Positions 42,825-51,602 are shown, counted from the first letter of the stretch. The stretch is 64,000 bases of DNA from Aureimonas mangrovi (GCF_014058705.1 NZ_CP059692.1:749001-813000), one strand, 5' to 3'. The notes: generated by a model not told the origin, from the letters alone. Numbers and translations: made by a program.

Positions 42825-43880
42825 TCAGGAGTTTTGCCCGCGTGCGGGGGTGAAGGGAAGAAGGCTGAGGATTTCGAACAGCATCTGCGCGCCGGCCTGA
42901 GCTGTGTTGGTGGTCGCATCGTATTGCGGGGCGACCTCGACGACGTCGCCGCCGACGATGTCGAGGCCCTTCAGACCGCGCACCAGCGCCTGCGCCTCGC
43001 GCGTGGAAAGCCCGCCGATCTCCGGCGTGCCGGTGCCGGGCGCAAAGGCCGGATCGAGACTATCGACGTCGAAGGAGAGGTAGGTGGGCCCGTCGCCGAC
43101 GATCTCGCGCGCCTTCGCGATCACCGCATCGAGCCCCATGCCCTCGATCTCCTCGGCGTGGATGACGGTCATGCCGCTCGCATAGGAGAACTCCCACAGG
43201 AATTCCGAGGCGCCGCGAATGCCGATCTGGATCGTGCGCCTGGGGTCGAGGACGCCTTCCAGAACCGCGTGCCGGAAGGGGCCGCCGTGGTGAAAGCGGC
43301 AATTGTCGAAGGGGCCGGACGTGTCGCAATGGGCATCGATATGGATCATGCCGACGGGGCGCTCGGCGCCCACGGCCCGCAGGATCGGCAGGGTGATCGA
43401 ATGATCGCCGCCAACGGAAAGCGGCGTGACGCCCGCCTTCACGATCTTGGCGAGCGTTGCCTCGATATCGTCATGCGAGGTCTCGAGCTCGAAGCGCGAA
43501 CGGAACGGCACGTCGCCGACGTCGGCGACCTTCAGCTCGCGCCCAGGCATGGTACGCAGGACGTGGTTGTAGGGACCGATGCGCTCGATGGCTCGCAGCG
43601 CGCGCGGCCCGAAGCGGCAGCCGTTGCGATTGGTGATGCCGAGATCCATAGGCACGCCGATCATCGCGACGTCGAGCCCTGAAAGGTCCGGCGCGGACCA
43701 GTCGACCGCGCGATAGGGGGCGTCCAGCAGCGTCGGCAGGCCCGCATAGGGCGCGACGCGCGTGCCCTTCTCGTCGATCGTCATCGCCGCCATCGAGGCG
43801 AAATGTGGATCGTGGATGCGGCCCTCGTTCTCGCCCGTGAAGCGGGCGCGCAGCGCGTCGAGGTCGGTTATGTCGGTCAT
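42825..43880 (-). CDS. Agmatinase/guanidinobutyrase-family ureohydrolase
   Basis: 351 residues. The binuclear Mn ligands of the arginase fold are complete: His160 (GGDHS), Asp182, His184 and Asp186 (IDAHCD), Asp271 and Asp273 (SFDVDSLDP). FDNCRFHHGGPFRHAVLEG near 191-209 is a substrate-loop pattern of agmatinases, guanidinobutyrases and guanidinopropionases. It splits off urea from a guanidino compound. It lies 23 bp before the binding-protein gene and 14 bp after the aminotransferase gene. The exact substrate is undetermined. Confidence 0.93.
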   Translation of the reverse strand: MTDITDLDALRARFTGENEGRIHDPHFASMAAMTIDEKGTRVAPYAGLPTLLDAPYRAVDWSAPDLSGLDVAMIGVPMDLGITNRNGCRFGPRALRAIERIGPYNHVLRTMPGRELKVADVGDVPFRSRFELETSHDDIEATLAKIVKAGVTPLSVGGDHSITLPILRAVGAERPVGMIHIDAHCDTSGPFDNCRFHHGGPFRHAVLEGVLDPRRTIQIGIRGASEFLWEFSYASGMTVIHAEEIEGMGLDAVIAKAREIVGDGPTYLSFDVDSLDPAFAPGTGTPEIGGLSTREAQALVRGLKGLDIVGGDVVEVAPQYDATTNTAQAGAQMLFEILSLLPFTPARGQNS

Positions 43881-43894
43881 GGTCTGTCCGTTGT

Positions 43895-45103
43895 TCAGAA
43901 GAAGTCGTGGCTGAGCGCGAGGCGCTCGGCGAAATAGGCGATGGCGGCCGCATCGACATTGGCGAACGCGATCCGCAGATGCGTCTCCTGGCCCGCGCCG
44001 AAGAAGGAGCCGGGAAGGATGAGGAGACCGAGCCGCGCCGCTAAGGCCTCGGCCACCTTGATCGAGGGGATGCCGGCGAAGGGATGGGCGACATAGGCGA
44101 AATACGCGCCGACGCTGTCGACGCGCCAGTTCGGCAGGGCAGCCATCGCCTCGCAGAAGGTCACGGCGCGGGCCACGATCTCGGCCCGTCGCTCGGCACG
44201 CCAGCCGGCCGTCTCGACGATGGAGGGCGCGAGCGCGGCCTGGCTGGGGCGCGAGGGACAAATCTGCATGCAGTCGAGAATCTTGCCTGCCGCCTCCATC
44301 ACGGAGCGCCCGGCGGCCATGGCGCCGAGCCGGTGGCCCGGAATGGCGTAGGCCTTGGAGAAGGAATAGAGCGCGACGAGGTTCTCGCGCCAGTCGCCGC
44401 GCGAGAACAGCGCATGCGGAACGCTGCGCGCGGGCAGGAAGTCGCGATAGGTTTCGTCGAGGATGAGATGGATGCCGCGCCGCCGGCACAGCGCATGGAA
44501 GGCCCCGATCGTGTCCGGCGGATAGATCGCGCCTGTCGGGTTGTTCGGCGACACAAGGACGATGGCACGCGTGCGCCCGTCGATCAGCGCCTCAGCCGCC
44601 GATACGTCCGGGACGAACCCGTCCTCGGCGCGCGTGGGCAGCGGGCGGGGCTCGATGCCGAGCATCTCCAGCGTCATCTGATGGTTGAAGTACCAGGGCG
44701 TGGGAAGGAGCACCGAGGTGCCGGGAGCGGCGACGGCCATGGCGGCGACGAAGAAGGCCTGGTTGCAGCCGGCGGTGATGGCGGTGTCGCCAGGCGCGAC
44801 ATGCGCGCCGTAGAGCGCGGAGACATGCGTGGCGTAGGCCGCCCGCAGCGCCTCGTCGCCATAGATGTCGCCATAGCGACTGGCGGCGGGCATCACGCCT
44901 GCCTCGGCGAAGCGCTTCAGGAAGGTCTCCGGTGGCTGGTGGCCAGGCACGGCCTGACTCATGTCCACCGCCGGCCCGTGGCGTCCATCATAGGCGCGCA
45001 ACCACCCTTGCGCCTGCGGGATGGGCGGCACGGAAACACGCCCGACGAGCGGATTGACGCCCGTTCCAGTGCCGGAAAAAGGAAGTGCCGTCTTGTTCAC
45101 CAT
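43895..45103 (-). CDS. Class I/II PLP aminotransferase
   Basis: 402 residues. Fold-type I residues: VSPNNPTGAIYP, Asp216-Glu-Thr-Tyr219 (LILDETYRDFLP), and the PLP Lys250 in LYSFSKAYAIPGHRLGAMA, with a C-terminal HLRIAFANVD holding the carboxylate-binding Arg. It is the first gene of the minus-strand cluster with agmatinase-like, PotDABC-type transporter and amidase genes. It may deaminate arginine or a guanidino/polyamine-derived amine. A LysR gene is divergent with a 108-bp gap. Confidence 0.9.
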   Translation of the reverse strand: MVNKTALPFSGTGTGVNPLVGRVSVPPIPQAQGWLRAYDGRHGPAVDMSQAVPGHQPPETFLKRFAEAGVMPAASRYGDIYGDEALRAAYATHVSALYGAHVAPGDTAITAGCNQAFFVAAMAVAAPGTSVLLPTPWYFNHQMTLEMLGIEPRPLPTRAEDGFVPDVSAAEALIDGRTRAIVLVSPNNPTGAIYPPDTIGAFHALCRRRGIHLILDETYRDFLPARSVPHALFSRGDWRENLVALYSFSKAYAIPGHRLGAMAAGRSVMEAAGKILDCMQICPSRPSQAALAPSIVETAGWRAERRAEIVARAVTFCEAMAALPNWRVDSVGAYFAYVAHPFAGIPSIKVAEALAARLGLLILPGSFFGAGQETHLRIAFANVDAAAIAYFAERLALSHDFF

Positions 45104-45211
45104 ATGCCTCGGCTGCCGCTCCTGAGGGCAAAATGATGCGGGGTGGACCTGGCGTTGAATAGCGCGGTATCAATCTTCACCTTGAACTTGGTCCAGGTAT
45201 GATGCGGTTCC

Positions 45212-46192
45212 ATGCGTGTTTCGGGAAGTGACCTGCGGCTTTTGAAGGTGTTCGAGAGCGTCGTGCGCAATAACGGCTTCGCCGCCGCCGAACACGAGCT
45301 GAACATCGGCCAGTCGACCATCTCGAACCACATGACGGCACTGGAGGAGCGCCTCGGCTTCGTGCTGTGCCAGCGCGGTCGCGGCGGCTTCCGTCTGACG
45401 GAGAAGGGGCGCGCGGTCTATGAGGCTTCGCGCCAGCTCGGCAAGGCGCTGGACGACTTCTCCTCCGATGTCGCCTCCGTGCGCGGCGAGCTGAAGGGCG
45501 AACTGCGCATCGGCATGCTCGACGCAGTCGCCGACGATCCGAACAACCGCCTGTCGGACGCGATCGCCGCCTACGGCCGCATTGCGCCCGAGGTGAAAAT
45601 CGCGCTGATCCAGGAGCGCCCGCTCGACCTGCAGCAGAAGGTGGCGGACGGGCAGTATCACTGCGCCATCGGCTCCTTTCAGAAGCGGATCGACGGCCTC
45701 GATCACGAATGGCTCTACGACGAATGGCACTGCTGCTATTGCGGGCAGGGCCATCCGCTCTTCGACGCGCCAGGGGGCGAGATCACGCTCGAGGCGCTTG
45801 AGGCGGCGGCTTTCGTGCATCGCGGCTACTGGCGTGACGAGGACGCGTTTCGCCATGTCGCCTGGCGTGTGGCCGCCACTGTCTTCCAGATCGAGCCGCA
45901 GCTCCTGCTGATCCGATCGGGCCGCTTTATCGGCTACCTGCCCCGTCATTACGCCGTGCGCGGCGAAGCGGCGGGAGAGTTGCGCGCGCTGATGCCCGAA
46001 CTTCTTTCCCATTCCTGCCCGTTCGATCTCGTCATGCCCACTCGAGGCCGGCGATCCGACATCGCCGTGACCTTCGCGGACTGCGTTCGCGAGGCGTGGC
46101 GAACGCCGACTGGCGCTTCAGCGAGCACGATGACCGCGACCGGGCAGGCACCTGCGCGGGCTTTGGGCAAAGGCGTCGGCGAAGCCGCTTGA
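45212..46192 (+). CDS. LysR family transcriptional regulator
   Basis: 326 residues. The N-terminal HTH is LRLLKVFESVVRNNGFAAAEHELNIGQSTISNHMTALEERLG, followed by a LysR effector domain from about residue 90 (LKGELRIGMLDAVADDPNNRL). The last 30 residues are low-complexity. It is divergent from the aminotransferase cluster, so it probably activates that cluster in response to the imported compound. The 108-bp gap contains two ATGATGCGG copies (near 45129 and 45199). Confidence 0.92.
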   Translation: MRVSGSDLRLLKVFESVVRNNGFAAAEHELNIGQSTISNHMTALEERLGFVLCQRGRGGFRLTEKGRAVYEASRQLGKALDDFSSDVASVRGELKGELRIGMLDAVADDPNNRLSDAIAAYGRIAPEVKIALIQERPLDLQQKVADGQYHCAIGSFQKRIDGLDHEWLYDEWHCCYCGQGHPLFDAPGGEITLEALEAAAFVHRGYWRDEDAFRHVAWRVAATVFQIEPQLLLIRSGRFIGYLPRHYAVRGEAAGELRALMPELLSHSCPFDLVMPTRGRRSDIAVTFADCVREAWRTPTGASASTMTATGQAPARALGKGVGEAA

Positions 46193-46249
46193 CGCCCTCG
46201 TGGCCCTTACGTCACAATTGTTTTGTTTAGACATATACGGGTGACGAGC

Positions 46250-47200
46250 ATGGGTTTCCTTCTGAAAGCAGGCTGCGTGACCGGCCTTCTCCTGGCGGGC
46301 GTGGCCTCCGCCGGGGCGCAGACCACCAGCGTTAATCTCGGCCTGTCGGGCTGGACAGGTTTTGCGCCCCTGACGCTCGCCAAGGAAGCGGGCATCTTCG
46401 AGCGGAACGGCCTCGATGTGACGCTGTCGAAGATCCCGCAGGCGAGCCGCCACCTCGCAATGGCGTCGGGCGACATCCAGTGCGCGGCGACCACCGTCGA
46501 GACCTGGATCGCCTGGAACGCCAACGGCGTGGCGTCCACGCAGATCTTCCAGATGGACAAGAGCTACGGTGCCGACGGCATCGCCGTGCGGGGCGATGTG
46601 AACAGCTTCGAGGATCTGCGCGGCAAGACGATCGCGGCCTCGGCGCCGGGCACGTCACCCTACTTCTTCCTCGCCTGGATGCTGCACGAGAACGGCATGA
46701 CCATGCGCGACGTCTCGGTCGTGAACATGGAGCCCGGCCCCGCCGCGCAGGCCTTCGTTGCCGGGCAGAACGATGCCGCGATGACGTACGAGCCCTATCT
46801 CTCGACGGTGCGCGACGCGCCCGATTCCGGCAAGATCCTCGCCACGACGCTCGATTATCCGGCGGTGATGGACACGGTGGGCTGCACGCCGGCGTTCCTG
46901 GAAGAGAACCCGGACACTGCGCGCGCGCTGGCGACGAGCTATTTCGAAGCGCTGGAGATGATCGAGGCGGAGCCCGAGCGCTCCTACGAGATCATGGGCG
47001 CGGACGTGAACCAGACGGGCGAGCAGTTCGCCGCCTCCGCCTCGCACCTGCGCTGGCAGGACAGGGCCGCGAACGAGACCTTCTTTTCGGGCGAGTGGCG
47101 GGAGTTCTCTGATGCCGCGGCCGACCTCCTTCTCGAGATCGGCGTGATCCGCGAGAAGCCCGAGATCGAAGGCCTCGCCGATCCGAGCTTCATCCAGTAA
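46250..47200 (+). CDS. NitT/TauT-type ABC substrate-binding protein
   Basis: 316 residues from ATG 46250; upstream in-frame TTG 46223 and GTG 46241 are less likely. The signal peptide is MGFLLKAGCVTGLLLAGVAS, ending near AGAQ. The family 9/NMT1-like body begins VNLGLSGWTGFAPLTLAKEAGIFERNGLDVTL and contains LRGKTIAASAPGTSPYFFLAWML. These proteins bind nitrate, sulfonates, pyrimidines and similar ligands; the substrate here is not known. It heads a three-gene transporter operon 57 bp after the LysR gene. Confidence 0.9.
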   Translation: MGFLLKAGCVTGLLLAGVASAGAQTTSVNLGLSGWTGFAPLTLAKEAGIFERNGLDVTLSKIPQASRHLAMASGDIQCAATTVETWIAWNANGVASTQIFQMDKSYGADGIAVRGDVNSFEDLRGKTIAASAPGTSPYFFLAWMLHENGMTMRDVSVVNMEPGPAAQAFVAGQNDAAMTYEPYLSTVRDAPDSGKILATTLDYPAVMDTVGCTPAFLEENPDTARALATSYFEALEMIEAEPERSYEIMGADVNQTGEQFAASASHLRWQDRAANETFFSGEWREFSDAAADLLLEIGVIREKPEIEGLADPSFIQ

Positions 47201-47269
47201 GGACGCCGCGAGAGGCCTCCAACATGGCTCCGGCGTTTCGCCGGGGTCCGCCGACGAGACAAGCAGACG

Positions 47270-48046
47270 ATGATCCGACCATTTCAGCCGGTGGGCGCGG
47301 GCACCCGCGTCCTTCTCGGCATTTCCTTCTTCGTCGCCTTCGTGGCGCTGTGGTCGATCGCCACCTTCGGCGGCTTCGTCTCGCGCACCTTCCTCGCCGA
47401 CCCGCTGACGATGCTCGGCGACGGCTGGTATCTCCTGTCGCAGCGCGGCTTTCTGTACGATATCGGCATGACGGTGTGGCGTGTGGTCGGCGGCTTCGCG
47501 ATCGCCGCGGTGTTCGCGGTGCCGATCGGCATCGCGATGGGCACCTACAAGCCGGTGGAGGCGCTTCTGGAGCCCTTCGTCTCGTTCGCCCGCTACCTGC
47601 CGGCTTCCGCCTTCGTACCGCTCCTCATCCTGTGGGCCGGCATCGGCGAGACGCAGAAGCTCCTCGTCATCTTCATCGGCGCCTTCTTCCAGATCGTGCT
47701 GATGGTGGCGGGGGCGGTGGGCTCGACGCGGCAGGATCTCGTGGAGGCCGCCTACACGCTCGGTGCCCGGGATCGGGGCATTGTCGCGCGCGTCCTGATG
47801 CCTGCCAACGCGCCGGACATCGCCGAAATCCTGCGTCTCGTCCTTGGATGGGCGTGGACCTACGTCATCGTCGCCGAACTCATCGGCGCCTCGTCCGGCA
47901 TCGGCTACATGATCATTAATTCGCAGGCGCTGATGGCGACGGGACAGATCATCTTCGGCATCATCGTGATCGGTCTCATCGGCCTCGTCTCCGATTTCCT
48001 GTTCAAGTCTCTCAACCGCTGGCTCTTCGCCTGGAGGTTTGCATGA
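47270..48046 (+). CDS. NitT/TauT-type ABC transporter permease
   Basis: 258 residues with about six helices and the loop VEAAYTLGARDRGIVARVLMPANAPDIAEIL that couples to the ATPase. DIGMTVWRVVGGFAIAAVFAVPIGIAMG and ARYLPASAFVPLLILWAGIGETQK are typical of TauC/SsuC proteins. It overlaps the ATPase gene by 4 bp (ATGA). Confidence 0.92.
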   Translation: MIRPFQPVGAGTRVLLGISFFVAFVALWSIATFGGFVSRTFLADPLTMLGDGWYLLSQRGFLYDIGMTVWRVVGGFAIAAVFAVPIGIAMGTYKPVEALLEPFVSFARYLPASAFVPLLILWAGIGETQKLLVIFIGAFFQIVLMVAGAVGSTRQDLVEAAYTLGARDRGIVARVLMPANAPDIAEILRLVLGWAWTYVIVAELIGASSGIGYMIINSQALMATGQIIFGIIVIGLIGLVSDFLFKSLNRWLFAWRFA

Positions 48047-48828
48047 GCACGCTCCTCATCGAGGGCGTCGGGCGGATCTTTCCGGGCGTGAAGGGCGGAG
48101 CGCCGGTCACGGCCCTGCAGCCGACGGACCTGACCGTTCCCGAGAATGACTTCGTCACGATCCTCGGTCCCTCAGGCTGCGGAAAGTCGACGCTCTTGCG
48201 CATCATCGCCGGGCTCGACAAGCCGACGAGCGGGCGCGTGACGCTCGACGGGGCCGCAATCGAGGGGCCGGGCCCGGACCGCGGCATGGTCTTCCAGTCC
48301 TACACGCTGTTTCCGTGGCTGACGGTGGAGGACAACATCGCCTTCGGACTGCGCGAGAAGAAGATGGCGGAGGTCGAGAAGCGCGAGATCGTCGCCTTCT
48401 ATGTGGATCAGGTCGGCCTCAAGGGTTTCGAGAAGCACTGGCCCAAGCAGCTTTCCGGGGGCATGCAGCAGCGCACCGCAATCGCCCGTGCGCTCGCCAA
48501 CGACCCGAAGATACTGCTCCTCGACGAGCCCTTCGGCGCGCTCGACAACCAGACGCGCGGGCTGATGCAGGAGCTCCTCCTCGGCATCTGGGAGCGCGAG
48601 CACAAGATGGTGCTGTTCGTCACGCACGACATCGAGGAGGCGATCTTCGTTGGCTCGCGCGTCGTCACGATGTCGGCGCGGCCTGGGCGCATCAAGTCGA
48701 TCCTGCCGGTCGACCTGCCGCATCCGCGAGACTACAAGATGAAGTCGAGCCCCGAGTTCAGCGAAATGCGTGCGCGCCTCACCGAGGAGATCCGAGCCGA
48801 GGCCATCCGCGCCGACCGCGGGCACTGA
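48043..48828 (+). CDS. NitT/TauT-type ABC transporter ATP-binding protein
   Basis: 261 residues. Walker A GPSGCGKST, VFQSYTLFPWLTVEDNIAFGL, signature LSGGMQQRTAIARAL, Walker B ILLLDEPFGALDNQTR and H-loop VTHDIEEAIFVGSRVVTMSARPGRI match TauB/SsuB-type ATPases. It completes the transporter started at 46250 and converges on the RidA-family gene. Confidence 0.94.
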   Translation: MSTLLIEGVGRIFPGVKGGAPVTALQPTDLTVPENDFVTILGPSGCGKSTLLRIIAGLDKPTSGRVTLDGAAIEGPGPDRGMVFQSYTLFPWLTVEDNIAFGLREKKMAEVEKREIVAFYVDQVGLKGFEKHWPKQLSGGMQQRTAIARALANDPKILLLDEPFGALDNQTRGLMQELLLGIWEREHKMVLFVTHDIEEAIFVGSRVVTMSARPGRIKSILPVDLPHPRDYKMKSSPEFSEMRARLTEEIRAEAIRADRGH

Positions 48829-48835
48829 AGTCTCG

Positions 48836-48864
48836 CCGACCGGGGCTCGAAAGCGCCCGGCCGG
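48836..48864. terminator. Imperfect hairpin between converging genes
   Basis: CCGACCGGG and CCCGGCCGG pair with one mismatch, and the loop has an inner GCT/AGC pair. It lies between the ATPase stop and the RidA-family stop. There is no T-run, so terminator function is uncertain. Confidence 0.35.
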
Positions 48865-48871
48865 CAGTTCG

Positions 48872-49273
48872 TCAGGCCGTTTCGCGCAGGCGGGCGACGA
48901 CCTTGATCTCGAAGTCGAAGCCCGACAGCCATGTGGTGCCGATCGCCGTCCAGGCCGGATGCGGAGGTGTCGTGGCCATCACGCGGTCACGCACCTTCAG
49001 CACGGTCTCGAACTGGTTGGGCGCGTCGGTGTGGAAGGTCGTCACGTCGATGATGTCGTCGAAGGTAAGCCCGGCGGCGGCCAGCGTCGCCTTGAGATTG
49101 AGAAGGGCGAGTTCGACCTGCTTCTCGAAATCGGGCTCGGGCGATCCGTCCGGCAGACTGCCGACCTGGCCGGAGACGAAGAGGAAGCCGTTCGAGCGGA
49201 TGGCGGCGGAATAGCCGTGCTCTTCGTAGAGAGCGTGGCGGCCTTCGGGAAAGACTGCATCACGTTGCGTCAT
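48872..49273 (-). CDS. RidA family protein
   Basis: 133 residues from ATG 49273; the frame continues upstream through the operator region but that part is not coding. YjgF/YER057c/UK114 features: SNGFLFVSGQVGSLPDGSPEPDFEKQVELALLNLKATLAAAGLTFDDIIDVTTF and a C-terminal HPAWTAIGTTWLSGFDFEIKVVA. The conserved active-site Arg of true RidA (near the RARSAV-type motif) is not obvious, so it may belong to another subfamily with different imine or ketone chemistry. It is divergent from a TetR gene with three operators between. Confidence 0.9.
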   Translation of the reverse strand: MTQRDAVFPEGRHALYEEHGYSAAIRSNGFLFVSGQVGSLPDGSPEPDFEKQVELALLNLKATLAAAGLTFDDIIDVTTFHTDAPNQFETVLKVRDRVMATTPPHPAWTAIGTTWLSGFDFEIKVVARLRETA

Positions 49274-49309
49274 GGTGATCACTCCTGTTGGAACGGGTGC
49301 GCTATGTTT

Positions 49310-49380
49310 ATATACGCTCCGTATGTCACACCATATCGAAACATACGAGACGTATGTCAATAGGCATACGCCTCGTATTT
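49310..49380. promoter_or_regulatory. Three palindromic operators between RidA and TetR genes
   Basis: Three 17-bp sites share the form (N)CATACG-NNN-CGTATG(T): ATATACGCTCCGTATGT at 49310-49326, ACATACGAGACGTATGT at 49341-49357 (perfect arms), and GCATACGCCTCGTATTT at 49364-49380. Centres are 31 and 23 bp apart. They fill the 128-bp gap between the divergent starts and are probably bound by the TetR protein, which would repress both genes. Confidence 0.8.
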
Positions 49381-49401
49381 GAACGACTGCGAGCGAGAAC
49401 G

Positions 49402-49992
49402 ATGGCCAGACGACGCACGGAGATGGTGGAGGAGACGCGCGCAAAGCTTATTGCGGCGGCGCGCCGCGCCTTCGCGGCGAAGGGCTATGCGGGTGCTTCG
49501 ATGGACGATCTGACAGCCGAGGCCGGTCTGACGCGCGGCGCCCTCTACCACAATTTCGGAGACAAGAAGGGGCTGCTCTGGGCCGTGATCGAGGAGATCG
49601 ACGGCGAGATGGTGGAACGCATGGCCAAGGCGCGCAGCGAGGCGAAGTCGCTTTGGGACGGGCTGATGGACGAGGTGTCGGCCTATGTCGAGATGTCGCT
49701 CGAACCCGAAATCCAACGGATCGTGCATCTCGACGGGCCCGCGGTCCTCGGCGACCCATCGCAATGGCCGACGCAGATGGCGTGCCTGCGCACCACGCAG
49801 GAGACGGTTGAGGCCCTGATCGCGGAAGGCACGGTCGCGCCCGTGGACGCGGAAGCCGTCGCAAGGCTCCTCAACGGCGCGGCGCTGAACGCTGCGCTCT
49901 GGATCGCCGCCTCCGACGATCCGCCGGCCGTGACCGCCCGCGCGAGCGAGGCCGTGCGACGACTGGCAAGCGGCCTTCTGGCGCGTCCCTAG
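49402..49992 (+). CDS. TetR family transcriptional regulator
   Basis: 196 residues from ATG 49402; earlier in-frame starts would run through the operators. HTH: EETRAKLIAAARRAFAAKGYAGASMDDLTAEAGLTRGALYHNFGDKKGLLWAVIEEID, followed by an alpha-helical ligand domain of usual length with VHLDGPAVLGDPSQW and a C-terminal ARLLNGAALNAALWIAAS typical of TetR C-domains. It very likely controls itself and the divergent RidA-family gene through the three sites upstream. The inducer is unknown. Confidence 0.94.
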   Translation: MARRRTEMVEETRAKLIAAARRAFAAKGYAGASMDDLTAEAGLTRGALYHNFGDKKGLLWAVIEEIDGEMVERMAKARSEAKSLWDGLMDEVSAYVEMSLEPEIQRIVHLDGPAVLGDPSQWPTQMACLRTTQETVEALIAEGTVAPVDAEAVARLLNGAALNAALWIAASDDPPAVTARASEAVRRLASGLLARP

Positions 49993-50139
49993 AGCTCGGT
50001 GCGCAGGCGGCGCATCTGCGGATCCACCATGCGCACATAGGTGATCGGCCGGGCGTGCAGCCAGGCTGCCGATGCCGGCTACGAGATCGCGCTCGACTGT
50101 GCCCGCGAGAAGGGGCCGAACCTGCCCGCCATCCTCTAG
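49989..50139. pseudogene. Joined tails of two lost, converging genes
   Basis: On the minus strand, from about 50066 down to a stop at 49989-49991, the frame reads WLHARPITYVRMVDPQMR then RLRTEL and stop. On the plus strand, from about 50067 to a TAG ending at 50139, it reads AADAGYEIALDCAREKGPNL then PAIL and stop. Both look like ordinary C-terminal ends, but their frames hit stops (minus) or have no gene body (plus) right at the junction. I read this as a deletion scar; I do not recognise the parent families. Confidence 0.45.
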
Positions 50140-50185
50140 CCTCGGCGACGCGGCGGGCGTAGAGCGGGGGCGAAGGAGACCATCG

Positions 50186-51601
50186 ATGGACGCCATAGCC
50201 TCTCGCCCGTTGCCCGCCGGTTTCATCGACGGGCTGCTCGACATCGTCGGGCCGGAAGGCCTGCGCCAGGGCGAGGCGGTCGGGCTCCTGCATCCAGGCC
50301 AGCACGCGGGCAACCTCTCGGCAGGTCTCGTCGTCTCGCCAGCCTCCACGGACGAGACCGCGCGGATCGTGCGCCTCTGCCTGGAGCACGGCGTCGCGAT
50401 CGTCTCGCATGGCGGGCGCACCGGGCTCGTCGGCGGTGGCATTTCGGCGGGCGGCCAGATCGTCCTGTCCACACAGCGTATGAACCGCATCCTGCGGCTC
50501 GACCCGGTCGAGCGCGTGGCGGTGGTGGAGGCGGGCATCACGCTTCAGGCTTTGCAGGACGCGGCGGCGGCGCACGGGCTGGAGCCCGGCATCGACATTC
50601 CCGCGCGCGGCTCGGCGACGATCGGCGGCATGATCTCGACCAATGCCGGTGGGCTCATGGCCTTCCGCTACGGGGTGATGCGCCATCAGGTCTTCGGCAT
50701 GGAGGCGGTGATGGCGGACGGCACGGTGCTGTCGGACCTGACGCGCGTGGTGAAGACCTCGGCCGGCTACGACATCAAGCACCTCATGATCGGCGCCGAG
50801 GGCACGCTCGGCGTCGTCACGGCCGCGTCGATCAAGCTCTATCCGAAGCCCAAGGCGAGCGCGACGGCTCTCCTCTCGATGCCGGATGTCGCGACGCTTC
50901 TCGACACGATCCGCCTCGCGCTCACCCCACAGGCGGGCGAGTTGCGCGCCGCCGAGGCGATGTGGAACGCCTATATCCGTTTCACGGCAGCCGAGCATGA
51001 CTGGTCGGACCCGTCGGTGCCGCTCGACGCGCCGCTCTACCTCCTCCTGCAACTCGGCGGGCGTGACGAAGGCGAGTTGACGGGCGCTCTGGAAGCCCTG
51101 TTCGAGGCCGTGGCCGAGCGCCATCCCGAGACGACCGGCCTCATCGCCAGCTCCGGTCGGCAGGAGGCCGAGTTGTGGCGGCTGCGCGAGGACACCGAGA
51201 GCGTCTTCCGCCATTTCCCGGGCTCGCCGGCCTTCGACGTGTCGCTGCCGCAGTCCGAGATCGCGGCCTATGTCGAGCGGGTCGAGGCCGAGCTGAAGGC
51301 GATCGACCCGGCGCTCGTCGCGCTGATCTTCGGGCATCTGGCGGACGGCAACATCCACCTTCTCCTCAATTGCGAGACCGCGCCGGAGCCAGCGCGCATC
51401 GCGCAGATCGAGGACGTCCTGTTCCGCACGCTGAAGGCGTCGGGCGGCTGCTTCTCGGCCGAACACGGCATCGGTTCGAAGCGCATCGATCCGCTCTACT
51501 CGACGGGTGATCCGGGCAAGCTTGCGGTGATGCGCACGATCAAGACGACGCTGGACCCGAAGAACCTCTTCAACCCCGGCAAGGTGCTTCGGCTTTCGTA
51601 G
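50186..51601 (+). CDS. FAD-linked 2-hydroxyacid dehydrogenase (D-lactate/2-hydroxyglutarate type)
   Basis: 471 residues from ATG 50186, after AAGGAGA. FAD_binding_4 domain: VSHGGRTGLVGGGISAGGQIVLSTQRMNRIL and PGIDIPARGSATIGGMISTNAGGLMAFRYG, followed by FAD-oxidase C with FGHLADGNIHLLLNC and GCFSAEHGIGSKRIDPL. This vanillyl-alcohol-oxidase-fold family oxidises D-2-hydroxyacids such as D-lactate, D-2-hydroxyglutarate or glycolate. No membrane segment or Fe-S partner gene is adjacent, so a soluble enzyme passing electrons to an acceptor such as ETF or cytochrome c is likely. It converges on the iron-type permease gene. Confidence 0.92.
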   Translation: MDAIASRPLPAGFIDGLLDIVGPEGLRQGEAVGLLHPGQHAGNLSAGLVVSPASTDETARIVRLCLEHGVAIVSHGGRTGLVGGGISAGGQIVLSTQRMNRILRLDPVERVAVVEAGITLQALQDAAAAHGLEPGIDIPARGSATIGGMISTNAGGLMAFRYGVMRHQVFGMEAVMADGTVLSDLTRVVKTSAGYDIKHLMIGAEGTLGVVTAASIKLYPKPKASATALLSMPDVATLLDTIRLALTPQAGELRAAEAMWNAYIRFTAAEHDWSDPSVPLDAPLYLLLQLGGRDEGELTGALEALFEAVAERHPETTGLIASSGRQEAELWRLREDTESVFRHFPGSPAFDVSLPQSEIAAYVERVEAELKAIDPALVALIFGHLADGNIHLLLNCETAPEPARIAQIEDVLFRTLKASGGCFSAEHGIGSKRIDPLYSTGDPGKLAVMRTIKTTLDPKNLFNPGKVLRLS

Positions 51602-51602
51602 A

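Noticed and set aside
45104-45211. Defined LysR operator (T-N11-A) between the aminotransferase and LysR genes
   Set aside because: Several weak T-N11-A matches and two ATGATGCGG copies exist, but none is clearly better than chance.
49288-49401. Longer TetR protein starting upstream
   Set aside because: The extension would translate the three operator palindromes; the standard TetR start fits ATG 49402.
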